Assembly: GCA_949317995.1 (NCBI GenBank)
Contig: OX439043.1
Span: 62,656,822-62,720,821, forward strand
Source of the DNA: Acholoe squamosa
Taxonomy: Eukaryota; Annelida; Polychaeta; Phyllodocida; Polynoidae
Length of the DNA stretch: 64,000 nucleotides
Direction: 5' to 3'
Part shown: positions 11,419-23,630 of the stretch, one piece after another
Layout: each line of letters begins with the position of its first letter
How positions within the stretch are numbered: the stretch's first letter is position 1
The notes under the pieces: generated by a model
What the model saw: only the letters and a program-made list of their open reading frames with translations
The model's database searches: none
What the model was told of the DNA's origin: nothing
Position numbers and translations under genes: made by a program

Positions 11419-14283
11419 ATGAGCAATAGTGAGACATCACCCAAGGAGCCAGCTTCAGAACAACGCACCTTTACATCACCTGGGCTAGACACGCCCAACT
11501 ACCCCACAAGTGATACTACACACCACCTCCAGAGGCAAACTTCATCTCCAGACGCATTGACATTGGATCCAGTTTTACCTATAGCACTGCAGGCCCATGT
11601 ATTACAACCTGTGAGTACCGGTATTGAGCAATTCTCCTCTACAATAGTGGACCACAATACTGGAGCACAGACCAGTATGCCAGTATCACTACCTGCACCA
11701 GGACTAGACATCACCTTACCTGGTTACTCACAAGTACATTCACCGCCACTAAGACTTTCTGGTATAACTAGCCCAGCCTCTGAAGTACCAGTGGACAATA
11801 TACAGGACCACTTGTACCCCGACCTACACCTGGAGGACAGACCACCAGAGCTTCAAGCTACCCTCCAGGATATCATTCCCCCACAGCCCACCACACCTAG
11901 TGCAGCTGCATCTACAGTACAGCCTAACTCAGGTGTGACTTCACATAAACCGCCGGTTTGTGAGGAGCCAGTGGTTGTAGACACAGACTCTGACACTTCC
12001 CTAGACGCTGATTACTGGAGAGACAGAATCGGATCAGCAGTTTCTAGGTGCAGAGCAGCCTATGAAAACGGTGTAGGCAGGGTTTCCAGTAACAACTCTG
12101 AACGCCTGATAGGAGACAATCCAAACTTCTCACTCAACATCAACAGACTATTGGATGAGTGGCTTGACCCTACTGTTACCCAGCCTGACCAATACCAATC
12201 CACTTCTGGAGAGGAGGACCTATACCCCCCACCTGTATACACACCCACACAACCACTTAGGACCAGGTCAGTGGACTCACCATCCAGACAAGGCTCTAGA
12301 TTTAGAAGGAGGGCCCAATCAAGTTCACCTCTTAGAAGAAGAACCCCCACTGGTTACAGACTAGAGAAGTGTAGACGGAGCTACAAGCAGGTCCCACCTC
12401 GTAGCTACAACCCCACTGCTCAATAGAGGCATTAGGACGCCTTACAACTCACCTCACCTTATCGGTTCACCTGGGGAAGACACTGAAGTAACCTTTCCCC
12501 ACCGACCTAATATGGCAATGTCCCGAGGTCAGCCCCCTCAGTATGACAATGAGGACATGCGGAGAAGTCTTGTCAGGGACTGTACTAAAGCTGTCAGTGA
12601 ATCTCTCTCTCTGAGCTATTAGCCAAACACGTGAGCACCCTATCCACTGAGATAAAAAATCATGGACAGGAACACTCAGATCAATTGGCTAGAGTACACC
12701 TCAGGTTGGATGACATGGACCGCTGGAAGGAGCACATGGAAAGTAACACCGCTCACAACTTCAGGCAGGCAGAACAAGGCAATATGGAGGTTCTCAGAAG
12801 ATCCGAGGATTTCACATACCAAATGACTGACCAGCTTAGCAGAAACATGGACTCAATGAGGCTGGACCTCATGAGAGCCATTCAGGGCCAGTCTACTGGT
12901 GCCAACACCACTAGCTCCAACCAAACTGCCACTAGCACCCAGGGTAATTTAGGACCCATACAGTCCACCCCTCCCTACCCCACGGCACCCAATTACAGCC
13001 CTGGCCATAATGACATGACAGGAATAAGACTGAGCCCACCACATGCCTTCATGGACAGCAGTAACCAGAACACAGCCGCCGACCCTTCGACCTCCCATGA
13101 ACCACACCAATCTCCAGCAGCCAGTGCACCAAACACCCACCAGGGGGCGACAGCGTCATATAACACAGCGCCTAATCCAAACCAACATTGTGGCCATGTG
13201 GTTAATGGTGTTTATAGCCCCCAGGGACAAGCAGATAACCACTCTGGGCTACCATATCCTCCTAGATGTGCCCACATAGCACACTCCACACCGGTAGCGC
13301 ACCAGGAAGAATGTCATGGCGCTGAGTACACCAGATTTTCCCCCGGTGGTTTAAACGGCGACAAGCTCACATCTGCCCAGCTAGGGTCATTCAACAAGCC
13401 TGAACCCTTTGACAAACTGACGCCCTACAGGTCTGCAGCAAAATTTCTGACTGAATTCAAATTTTTCATAAGGAATGTGCATGCCAAAAGGCCCAACCTA
13501 CATGCAACTTGCCTGTACACCTTTCTCAAAGGGAGGGCAGCCCAGCGGTTTTTCAGCAACATAATGGACAAGCCAATCATGCAGAACAAGGAGGCAGTCT
13601 ACGAGGCCTTCTTAACAAGATTTGGCAACCCTGACCTCAGTACCATCCTCAAAGGGTACAGAGCCAGAAAACAAAAGCCAAATGAAACCACTGAGGACTA
13701 CTTTGCAGACATGACCATGTTGCTGTCCAACAGTAGCCTGGATGAGGCTTCACAGGTGGACTACCTTGTAAATGGCCTCAGACCCGAGCTGAAGAATGTT
13801 GTTGTAGCTTAGTCTCCCAAGACCTTGCTGGAAGCTGAGCAGTTAGCCATAAATCAGGAATTGAACCTCGAGGCTATTAAAATTGCTCAAAACAACTCAG
13901 CAGAGTTATGTGCAGTAGGCTACAACAAGGACGACAACAGATCCAGAAAGGATAAATACCAGCACGACCACAAGAAAGAAGACAGACTGCCCAGTAGTAA
14001 TTATGGCAAGCAGTATGAAAAGAAATTCAAGAACAGTTACAGAGGAAAGTCCAAGTCTTCAGACAGATCCAACCCCAAGGACTACAGATCCAATTCCAAA
14101 AATAGATTTGACTACAAGTCCCCAGGGAGAGACAGGTCAGGAGACAGGTCAGAACAAAGATCAAAATCCTCTGATAGCAACAAGAGTTTTGTCTTCATAC
14201 CAGTTGCTGGTCAGCCAAAAATGTCTCCTTCATGGTCCCAGCTGACTTCACCATCCCAGACAATTGGGTACAACAGTCATTAA
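11419..14283 (+). pseudogene. gag of the Ty3/gypsy element (frameshifted)
   Basis: Starts at ATG 11419. The first open segment runs to a TAG at 12424-12426 and is rich in Pro, Ser and Thr. The neighbouring frame stays open from about 12420 to about 12620. A CT-repeat slip near 12600-12615 then returns it to the original frame (12631-13812). That segment has a coiled region and then a retrotransposon-gag capsid-like domain (about 13380-13810; TAKFLTEF-like start, AYEAFLTRF-like middle). A TAG at 13810-13812 and TAA at 14281-14283 follow. The last part (13825-14283) is a basic, Arg/Ser/Lys-rich stretch and has no CCHC zinc knuckle, a trait shared with insect errantivirus gag. The breaks make this copy non-functional. 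Confidence 0.8.
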
Positions 14284-14438
14284 AGAAGTCCAGAGATCCA
14301 ACCCCAGGCAGGAATAACTCCAGGAGCCGTTCAGGATCTCAGTCTGACGCCGATAATGACAATCTCAATAACATACAGGATGAATAGGGATCAGGGGAAG
14401 GCACTCAAGCACCTAGTGACCCCGACCCCACCCCGAAT

Positions 14439-15149
14439 ATGACCATTAGATTATCCAAGGACACTTCTAGAGATGCTGATGCAGAAATGAATTCAGTAGA
14501 CTCTCAATCATCCAGTTCGAATTACAACAATTTCCTGAATACCAATGAGAACTCAGACTCCAGTGATGACGAGGACGAGTATGAGGACCATAGCCAGAGG
14601 ACTTCAATCCTGAGACTGAGGATCAAATCTGAGCAATATGGGCAGCAAGGTAAGGCCATTTACGTTGATACAGAATTAACCAAAGGTGCAGTTTCTGTAG
14701 ACATAAATAACCACTTGTATAGAGCTCTCGTTGATTCTGGCGCCTCACTCTCTTTTATTAGCCAAAAAATGGCTGACAAAATCGCAAATACACCAAATTT
14801 TAGACATGGAAGACGCGCGCGACTGACAGTTTTATTAGCTGATAAAACCCCCATCCAAGTAAATCACTCCATGACTGTAACGTTCCTCATTGGTGGCCAT
14901 GAATTCAGATCCAGATTCCATGTGGTACCTGAACTGAACCATCCCCTAATTTTAGGAGTAAATTTCATGACCAAATACAAAGCAAAAATTTCCTTTGGAC
15001 CTACTCCCCCATCACCCAATTACATCAGGGCAAACAAAAATGTTGATATTCCACCAAACACTGAAGCCACTTTCAATGCGGTTGTGGTAGGGAATAGCAA
15101 CATTGTGGGAAAGACTGGATTGACTGGATACTCTACCGGTACTTATTAA
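14439..15149 (+). pseudogene. Retropepsin-like aspartic protease segment of pol
   Basis: An open frame from ATG 14439, with an acidic Ser/Asp/Glu-rich leader and then a single-lobe protease. The catalytic motif LVDSGAS has its Asp at residue 99, and LILGVNF is the C-terminal ILG motif. The frame ends at 15149, while the RT frame is already open from 15124, so PR and RT are in different frames with a short overlap. This could be a programmed frameshift or a decay lesion. In the family the protease matures Gag-Pol. Confidence 0.82.
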
Positions 15150-17115
15150 GCATGCCATAGTTAAACCTAGGTCAGACCTTAAAATAGTACCAGTAACAGT
15201 AGCTAACCCAAATGATTTCCCCATCAAGATAAAAAGACACATGAACCTTGGCGTATTTAAGCTTTTTAACATAAAAAAAGCTGTACCCATTGGCACACTC
15301 AATAGCACCCACTCACTCAACAGTGTAACAACAGAAAAGGACTTATTTCCAATTAATTGTGGAGAGGACCCCATGGACCAACTCCCCAAAGGAAATGAAC
15401 CCTTGAAGTATAAAATCTGTGAAAAGCTCTCTGAAATCCAAAGGCAACAGATTAAAAACATTGTTGAGGCCAACAGGCAAGCTTTTGTCCTAAATGAAAG
15501 CGCTATAGGTCTCAATGTAGAGAATGAAGTTAAATTGGAATTAAAACCAGACTTCAAACCCTGCAACAGACCATTGTATAGAATGTCCCCTCACAAAGAA
15601 ATTTTTCAAAGGGAACTCCTGAAGAAACATTTAGAACAAGGGATAATAGAAGAGTGTACCAAGCCCTGTGAGTGGAACTCACCTGCCTTTTTAGTGCCAA
15701 AACCACAAGGTGACAGGTCCATAGCCTCTGGTTGGAGGATTGTAGTTGACTACAGATGGGTAAATGAAAATTTAAAGACCTTCTCTTACTCTTTCCCCAG
15801 AGCTGATGACCTCATGCAGCAGATAGGCAGAACAGGCGCCAAATATTTTTCCAAATTGGACGTCTCCAGCGCCTATCACCAGATTCCCCTAGCAGAAGAA
15901 TCTAGGCCACTTACCACCTTCTCTGCCAATGGCATGAGATACATGGCCAAAGTTCTCCCTATGGGACTCAAAACTTCAGGCCTATCTTTCATGAATGTAA
16001 TGGAACAACTGCTCATGAAATGCAAGTATAAAAATGCTGTAGCATATGTGGACGATGTAGCCATTTACAGCCCCATGTGGGAAAGGCACTTACAAGATTT
16101 GGACGAGGTTTTGAAACTTTTTATCAAGGGAAACATCAAACTGAAATCAGAAAAATGCAAATTTGGAACTACCAAAATGGAATTTTTGGGTTTCAATGTA
16201 GACCAGCATGGTTTGTCCCCATCCCCGGACAAAATAGGACCTGTCAAAACTTCCCCCCCACCTAAAAACATCAATGATCTTAGATGTTTCAATGGTATGG
16301 CGCAGTTTTACAAGAGGTTCATCAGAGGTTTTGCTCATGTCATGAAGCCCCTTTATGAGGCGATAAAAAGCATCTTTAAATGGACCACTGAATGTCAGAG
16401 AGCATTTGAGAAAATTAAAGCCGCTATCTGTACCGAAGCTGTGCTGAAATTTCCGGACTATAAAAGACCTTTTGTCATCTTTACTGACTCGAGCAACTAC
16501 AGCTCAGGAGCCGTAATCACTCAGATAGATGACTATGGTTTCTATAGACCAATTGAATTTGCAGGGAGAGGTTTGACACCTCAAGAGTCTAGGTATGGGA
16601 TAACTGATAAAGAACTGTTGGGAATAGTCTTTGCAGTCAAAAAGTTCCACCATTATGTGGATGGAACTCACTTCAACGTATACTCGGACCACACCGCCCT
16701 GGTTTCCCTTTTCAATAAAAAGGAAAATATAACCAATGGAAGGTTAGCCAGGTGGGTTGACACAGTCATGTCCTATGATTTTGAAGTTAGATACCTGCAA
16801 GGCAGAGCCAATATTGTGGCAGATTTTCTTTCCAGAAGGAAATATTTGCCCGGCTCTGATGACCCAATTCCCATCAGGTCTCAAGGTAAAATAATACTTC
16901 CTCCTAAATCAGTCAAATTCTCTGACATTACCATGACCAAAGTCTTCAAATCAAATGACCCAGTTCCCAAAAATCCAGTCCTCATGGGACCACCTATATC
17001 CATATTAAAAGGAGGACAGATTTGGGGTAGCACCTCAAAGAAGCCAAAGGGTGTGATTGCCAAGAAAGGTAGCTCTGAGAGACAAAAACTCAGCCCCATT
17101 CAAATTGAGCCCTAG
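15124..17115 (+). CDS. Reverse transcriptase and RNase H of Ty3/gypsy pol
   Basis: One uninterrupted frame (first ATG 15241). RT: WRIVVDYRWVN, then FSKLDVSSAYHQI (first catalytic Asp) and AYVDDVAIYS, the YVDD box at 16045-16056. The thumb/connection follows (MEFLGFNV, FYKRFI). RNase H: IFTDSSNYSSGA (first Asp), a DKELLG segment (Glu) and VYSDHTAL (Asp), then ARWVDTVMSYDFEV and VADFLSRR, all typical of Ty3/gypsy. The best preserved part of the element: all catalytic residues I can recognise are present. It is followed by TAG at 17113-17115. Confidence 0.93.
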   Translation: MDTLPVLIKHAIVKPRSDLKIVPVTVANPNDFPIKIKRHMNLGVFKLFNIKKAVPIGTLNSTHSLNSVTTEKDLFPINCGEDPMDQLPKGNEPLKYKICEKLSEIQRQQIKNIVEANRQAFVLNESAIGLNVENEVKLELKPDFKPCNRPLYRMSPHKEIFQRELLKKHLEQGIIEECTKPCEWNSPAFLVPKPQGDRSIASGWRIVVDYRWVNENLKTFSYSFPRADDLMQQIGRTGAKYFSKLDVSSAYHQIPLAEESRPLTTFSANGMRYMAKVLPMGLKTSGLSFMNVMEQLLMKCKYKNAVAYVDDVAIYSPMWERHLQDLDEVLKLFIKGNIKLKSEKCKFGTTKMEFLGFNVDQHGLSPSPDKIGPVKTSPPPKNINDLRCFNGMAQFYKRFIRGFAHVMKPLYEAIKSIFKWTTECQRAFEKIKAAICTEAVLKFPDYKRPFVIFTDSSNYSSGAVITQIDDYGFYRPIEFAGRGLTPQESRYGITDKELLGIVFAVKKFHHYVDGTHFNVYSDHTALVSLFNKKENITNGRLARWVDTVMSYDFEVRYLQGRANIVADFLSRRKYLPGSDDPIPIRSQGKIILPPKSVKFSDITMTKVFKSNDPVPKNPVLMGPPISILKGGQIWGSTSKKPKGVIAKKGSSERQKLSPIQIEP

Positions 17116-17124
17116 CTGTGCATT

Positions 17125-18873
17125 TTGACTCGATCTAAAGCCAAGTTACCAGACCCGACCACACCCCCTCAGCCCAGCAAATCAACCAGAAGTAAACAGA
17201 CCCGCTCCCCCAAGGTCAAGGCCACCAAGACCAAACCAAGGGGCCGACCACCCAAATCCAGGTCACCCAGAGTATCAGTGAAGTTAGCTAACACCAGAAG
17301 GGCTAAGCTATCACACAAAGTGCTACCCATGGCTGAGCGAGCGATAAGCCAGCTATGTAAACACCACTCCCTAACCCCATCCAGGGAGACACTGATACAG
17401 GCACAGCAGGAGGATGTTTCCTCAAACTCCATGTTGTCATACATCAATAAGGGTGAATTACCAGAAGACCCCAGCCTTAGCAAACAGATACTTCTAAACC
17501 ATGACCAATTCATGATTTTAGACGAAGTTTTATTCAGGATCACCAAGTCAACCTATGGAGACAGTTTAGAGCCTACACTACAAATAGTGATGCCAGAAAA
17601 GTGGGCAGAGTCACTAATTGAGGCCACACACTGCCATTAGGAGGACACCTTGGTCCCACTAAAATATATGCAGCAATCAGATCCAGGTATTATTGGCGTT
17701 CCATGTTCAAACAAGTTTTTGACTACTGTGGCACTTGCCATACATGTCTCACAACAAAGAAAAGACCAAAACACTTGAGAACACCAATGACCCTGAGAGA
17801 CCCTGTTTTAACAGCCTACACTCACCTAACCATAGATACCATCGGTCCTTTCACACCTGCTGTGGATGAATCCTCATTTATTCATTTTGTCACAGATCAC
17901 ACTACCAGGCACATCACTGTTTGGTCCACAAAGGATAACACCAGCGCCGAGGTAGCGCTAGGATTTTTCCAGAGGGTTATTTGTGTTTTTGGGACCCCAT
18001 CAGTCCTGAACACAGATAACGCACAACAGTATGTGTCCAAATATTTCGCATTTTTTTGTGCAAAATTCGGCATCAAACATGTGACAGGAAGTGCACATTA
18101 GTCAAAATCACAAGGTCTATGTGAGCATCAACATCAAACAATAGAATCTTCACTCAGAGCCTTTGTCTCCAAATCACAAAAACATTGGTCAACTTTCCTA
18201 CAGGCTATAGCATTCAGCATAAACAACACTGTATGCAGCGTGCTAGGATACTCACCCAATCTTTTAGTATTCGGAAAGCAAACATCTCCCAACTGAGTCC
18301 TCCCTCTCCTTGGTCCAACAAACTGAAGAGATCAAAGACAAGGAAAAATTGGTTACCGCCTTACTCAGTTTAAGGGACGACATCCAGCTTAAGGCAGCTG
18401 AGAGCATGGTTAAATACCATAAAAAGATGAAAGCCAGATATGACGCCACTGCTTCTCCATGCACCTACGACACAGGTCAGCTTGTGTATTTACACATACC
18501 TAACCTGCTGGTCAAGCAAACGAGCAAGAAGCTGCAGCCCACCTACAGTGGACCATACATCATCATGAAAATGACTTCATCAGTAACTGCAAAGTTAAAA
18601 AGGCTTCAGGATGGTAAAGTATTGAAGAAATCAATAAATGTATCTAGATTAAGGAGACCAATCACCAAGGCTAGTGCCAAGGCTGTAATCAAAAGACTGC
18701 AGTCTGGGCCAATTAGTTCCTTATATGACCCTGATCTAGACTTCACCCATACTGGTGAACCAGAATCCCCCGCAGTCAAAAAGAAAAGAGGACGACCTGC
18801 AAAGAAAGGACTTGTCACCTTTGCCCCTTCCCCAATAAAGAAGGCAAAGAAAAAGTCTAGGAAAAAGAAATAG
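17125..18873 (+). pseudogene. Integrase of Ty3/gypsy pol (broken in several places)
   Basis: Segment 1 (17125-17640): no ATG at its start, AT-hook-like KPRGRPPKSRSP, then the first half of the HHCC zinc domain, ending at TAG 17638-17640 in the middle of the H-H pair. A frame change brings in 17703-18101, with the CGTCHTC pair and the catalytic core: first Asp in TIDTIGPF, second in LNTDNAQQY. A TAG at 18099-18101 interrupts before the catalytic Glu (QTIESSLRAF, about 18140). After further stops near 18290, segment 3 (18310-18873) has a GPY/F-type module (SGPYIIMKM) and a Lys/Arg-rich tail with another AT-hook-like KKKRGRPAKK. The tail may target chromatin; that is inference. Confidence 0.85.
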
Positions 18874-19763
18874 ATTTTCAGAACACACAAAGTTTTTCCC
18901 TCTCCCCAACCCCCACCAAACTCACAAACATACCCCTCTACCTTTTTATCCCCAACCAGTGGCAGCTTTGGTCACGCGTTATTTCGGGCAATGATGTTTT
19001 TCCCCCCACAAAAATTTTTCTTTTTCTCTCATCATTATTTATTTTTATTATCAAAATCATACACAAATTCCCTATAACGTTCAAATTTCTACACAAACCC
19101 CAAAAGATTTCTTCTGATGGGACATTGTCAAGAATTTTGTCCAGAGTTTGAGACTCAGACAGTCATATTATGATTGATTAAGGTTGGCATGCCACATAAA
19201 TTACCCAAGGTCACAGCGTATTCTTGGTTCGTGGATCCTAATTTTCAGGAACACGCATGCGCCGGTTTGTTACAAGCTCAGGGCTCCTCTATACCCTAAG
19301 GTATTACCAAATGACCGCCTATTGTAGGAGAGCAGCACCTAGACATCCTGATCTGTGTTTATGCCTCTGTTTACCATCAGCACTGGAATGTTTGGTGAGA
19401 CACTTAAACAAATAATTCAGCACGGTTCCCTGCTGTGTTAACACAACAGGAACAAGTGCACCCCTAGCGAGCTGACTAATCTCAGCACCACAGCCATTAC
19501 CCCCCCTGATTATACTACAAATATTCAGATCATCCTATGATCATCTGTACCTCGGCCAAGGTCCCTTAAATTTGCATACCACAGCTAGCTTATATGCAAA
19601 CCAACCAATAGCTAGGCCTCGCGCCATATATGGGTGAGACATACCTCATCGGGAGGCATGTAATGAGGAATTAGCCAACCTCATGAAGTGCTTATAAGCC
19701 TCATTCCACCCCACATCTTAACCACTCTCATCATATACACCAAACTCACCACATCCAGCTGCT
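18874..19763 (+). other. Long non-coding gap between integrase and the extra ORF
   Basis: About 890 bp with no coding frame. It contains a TATA-like TTATAAGC (about 19690) some 70 bp before the ATG at 19764. It could hold splice or export signals for subgenomic RNAs, or be a small nested insertion; no clear terminal repeats were seen. Confidence 0.4.
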
Positions 19764-20607
19764 ATGGAGCAAGCATCCGGAGACCACAGGACCCAAGTGT
19801 CGGGACTGCCATGCAACAAGCCCAGGTAGGATTGGTCTTATGTGTCCATTAGTAGCGTCATCAATCGTTCTAGCATGACAATGATGGAATCTACTGTCAT
19901 GTTGCCCAGATACCCATTACATGCCAATGGTAGTGTGCGTCCAGAGTGCTTTGTAAAATGCAATAGTTGAATTTGCAGTCCTTTTTCAAAACCATGTGTG
20001 GCAGCCTGATTTTTTTTCACAACTTTATTTATCAACCTCTTGACAAAACCCCCCATCATTCCATTCATCTACCTTAGTCTAACCACAAACCTATCAAACC
20101 ATTTATTCACACAGCCTTAGAGCCCCAGAGATTAGACATGGAGACAACTCAGGGTGGACCATCCACAGTCTTTTAGGCCCAAATGGCATCAAAAGTAAGG
20201 CCATGGATCTGTTCGAGATCAGAATAACTATCATGGAGCACAAAGACATGATCAAACATATATCCAGCAACGACCTAGGTGTATACTTAAAGAACAAAAC
20301 AGTTCAAAGGGAGCTCACCCTACAAGACCCCATTGTATTATCGGCCACCAAGGCCATAATGTTCGACTTATGCAAAGATTTTCCCACGGTCCCATTATGG
20401 GATAGATTCAGTGAGGAAACATCAAGCTACATCGCACTTCTATGTGCCAGAACTTTGATTACCTCAGAAAAGCCACTGAACGAGCTACCAAGATATGAAA
20501 CAGGTATTGGCAGATATGACATCCTAATCCAAACCATAAACCTTCAGACTCAGCTGGCAGCGTTTGAAATGGCCAATTACGCCCCTCACATAGTCAAAAG
20601 CTCTTAA
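19764..20607 (+). CDS. Extra ORF X between pol and env, probably two exons, unknown function
   Basis: Exon 1 would be 19764-19825, starting at ATG and ending CCCAG before GTAGG. Exon 2 would be 20115-20607, after ...TTCACACAG. The split codon AG/C joins in frame, giving about 184 residues. Without splicing, exon 2 has no ATG before 20203. The product has no signal peptide or membrane segment and shows amphipathic helices (SKAMDLFEIRITIMEHKD). No family recognised. Unlike gag and env, no internal stop is seen, which is notable in this decayed copy. The position resembles the place where some retroviruses encode accessory proteins; that parallel is inference. Confidence 0.45.
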
Positions 20608-20997
20608 CCCTGAATTGACCCATCCCTCCACTACACATTCACAATGCGAAGAATCAATTACCTTTTCTTCAATTTTTTTTTTCTTTTCACGTCAGTTTTT
20701 TTTATATGACTAAGCGAGAGACATCCTTGTTAGTTAGATATCAGCCTAGGAACCTGATAACCTTTTAAGTAACACGCCCCAAAGCGCCACAATCACATTG
20801 CACACACCCAAGGCGACCCCCCACATGTATAGGACGCCCACCGCACAAACAACACAAACACACCTCACACCAAGCCAACTCCCCAACCCAAACGCCTTAA
20901 AGACCCACCCCACCCCAACCATACAGTCTTATCTCAGCTTTATTTGAACCATTCTCATAAGCTTATCTAAATTTCTATTTTTAGGATAGCAGCCTCC

Positions 20998-23267
20998 TTG
21001 GCAGAACTCTTCCTAATTACGTGCGTCCAGACCCAACAGTCGGGAGCACAGGATTTTGTAACCAAAAGGGAAACCATCTTCAGGCCAAATTATGGCGTCT
21101 TATTCACTAAGATGCCCCAGAAAATGAACTCAGGATATATAAAAGGGCACTTTTTCAAAAAGAGTTTCAAAAAGAGTGCGAAACTATTCACATCTACCCC
21201 GTAATAGCTTGCTATCTCAGGATATATGGATTACCCATTGGTTTTCGCTTTAGACCTATCTTTTAATCAAACCTTGCAGCGACCCGACAAATTAGCCTCC
21301 CTAATCAGCAGAAATGCCCCAAGTTTCATCTTAGAGACCGCCCAGTCTTTGGAACTAATTTTGGCAAAACTCTATCAGAAATCACAAAAAACCTCCTAAT
21401 AAAATTTTTGGAGCATCCCCAAACCAGAATACCCAGAGGCGCCCCAGGACAGATCATAGGTGATATTTTGAGAGCATCAATTGGCTTGAGCACGCAACCT
21501 GAAGTAGATTTGTTAAATTCTGAAATGCATGTGGTAGAATTAGCCACGCATTTTCTATGGAACATTTCTGAGTTTAATTATCAATCAATGAGCGTTTTCT
21601 CCAGCATACAAAATGACACGGATGACGCCCTGTCTTTACTCAGCTCTAACCTCCAGCTCTTGAGTAATAATGTATCAAACATCTTATTCAACCTGGAACT
21701 ACAAAGCAGACAAGACACCTATTATTCGATGTTATTTACTGCAGCTAACTCTCAAATTGAAGCACTAATGAATCTGCAAAATGATTTAGACACACTTTTA
21801 GACTCACTACCCTCTCTAATGGAAGGTGAGCTACCCCCAAAATTAATTCCCCATAAAGTCATGGAAGATGGACTTAATAATCTCCTTGTATGAAACCCAT
21901 AACGGTATCACAATTCTAAATGTACCCACCGGTTTCTACCACAAGAGGAGAGTGCATGTGCACTGGCAGGACCAAAACAAACTTCACATCACAATACCTA
22001 TACCCATAGGACTAGGAGACAACATCTACTCCATATATAGGGCGGAAGCCTTCCCAGTCCCATTTGATACCCCCAATGTAAACACTACTGGGTTTACACA
22101 AGTACAGCCCTTGCCTGGTTACATAGCTGTGTCTGTGTCCCAGTCACACTACATTGAGCTTGACCACACTGACTTAGATCTATGTGATGTAAATGTTTTT
22201 ATTACATGCAACCTGCCCCTGCCCATGTTATCTCCCAGGTACCCCACCTGCAGCTTATCCCTATTTTTAGACCTACCAGATGCTGTACATCACACCTGCA
22301 ATTTTCAGGCCCATATGACAGCACAAACATTGCTAAGCCCATCTCCCAGAGCTCCTATATGCTGATCACTAGCACTTCACCATCAATAATGCAATGCTCG
22401 AACTCAGGCCAAGTCGAAATCAAAAATGCAGCCTATTCTATTATTTCAGTGCCATGTCTCTGCTCACACAGGCATGATAATGATTAATTCCAATTTTTCC
22501 TGCACCCAAAACTTTACTTTAGAACCCATTGCCAAGGTGCCTCTATGGCAGCATTTTGGTAACCCACCAAACAATATATCAGGAGTAACCATAGCAACCT
22601 CCCCGACCCATTTAGACCTACCAAATTTTCAGCGCCTGAAGCGCCTTCACAACCAAAAATTCCTACCCCTTTTCAAAGACATTTTAAACTTAAAGGGCGC
22701 TGCCACCAAAATTCATGATAAATCATCTATCCTGAGCACCATCTAGGATATCACCTGGAGTTTTCCCCTTGGTTACACCTGTTGTCGCCAGCCATCACCA
22801 TCTTGTGATGCTTGATCTCGTGTCGTGTGCACATGCGCGTGGTATACTTAGCCCAATTAATGACCATTCACAGTCAAGCAACGATGGCTGACACAGCGTC
22901 TTGGAACAAGCTAAAAGAAATGATCAAAAACACCAACCAAAATTGGCCTACGCGGACCACACCCCAGGACATAACAACACCAGACTGGATTCAAATGCCA
23001 GGAAGGTATGATTCCATGATGACCTTCCTGGGCATCATCCTCATCTTGTTACTCATCAGGGCCGCAGGGAGACGCTGTCTTAGGCACTGGCCCTACGGCA
23101 GACAGGACCCCGCCCCCGGCACCCCAAGATTCATGCTAAAGATCCACTCTGGAGGGTGTACCTACGCCTTTCCAGTCGGTTTATGGACGAAACCTTTGGC
23201 CAGCTTCCATCTTGACACCCAAGCTAACACCACCCAGGTTAACTTTCCCTCTAGCCTGTCATCTTGA
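20998..23267 (+). pseudogene. Env, class resembling baculovirus F / errantivirus Env (frameshifted)
   Basis: No ATG opens the first segment (20998-21204); an acceptor-like TTTCTATTTTTAG ends about 14 bp upstream, so a spliced leader may supply the start. The order of parts fits F-type Env: N-terminal surface region, a candidate protease cleavage site RIPR followed by a Gly/Ala/Ile-rich fusion-peptide-like stretch (about 21426-21480), a helical heptad region (21408-21893), a Cys-containing beta region (21868-22365), and a hydrophobic membrane segment FLGIILILLLI (about 23020-23070) with a short basic cytoplasmic start. Frame changes or stops lie near 21205, 21400, 21870-21893, 22300-22365, 22480 and 22750. 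In the family Env mediates membrane fusion. This copy cannot encode it intact. Confidence 0.78.
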
Positions 23268-23273
23268 TGCACA

Positions 23274-23630
23274 TTGGAAATCAGAGGTCAGCATGATCAT
23301 CGGTGGAAGACTGAGGACGGTGAAGCTGGAGAGGTACCCCAGTTGCCCTTTGCTCTGGCGCATTCCCCTCTCAATTGTCCTCAGATCCAGACCCCACACA
23401 GTTACCCTGATTTCCAACTCACACCAAGTGACTATGAACTTTCGGCCGGTTTTAACCCAGTGCCACCTATGACACGGAGAAAGGACCTGCCCAGGCGGAG
23501 AGCCCCTAAAGCCTCCACCAGCAGGACGACTCCAGCAGAGATGGCTCTGCTACAGTTCAGGGAAATACAACCCCCCAAGGATCTGTATTATTCGACCCTA
23601 CACTGGCTGAGAGGGCCATTGACACCGTAA
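23274..23630 (+). pseudogene. Open segment after env, possible Env tail or separate small ORF
   Basis: A 118-codon open segment with no ATG at its start. It is rich in Pro and Arg (KDLPRRRAPKASTSR) and lies directly after the Env membrane segment in another frame. It could be the rest of a long cytoplasmic tail after a frameshift, or the start of a further accessory product. No family recognised. Confidence 0.35.
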
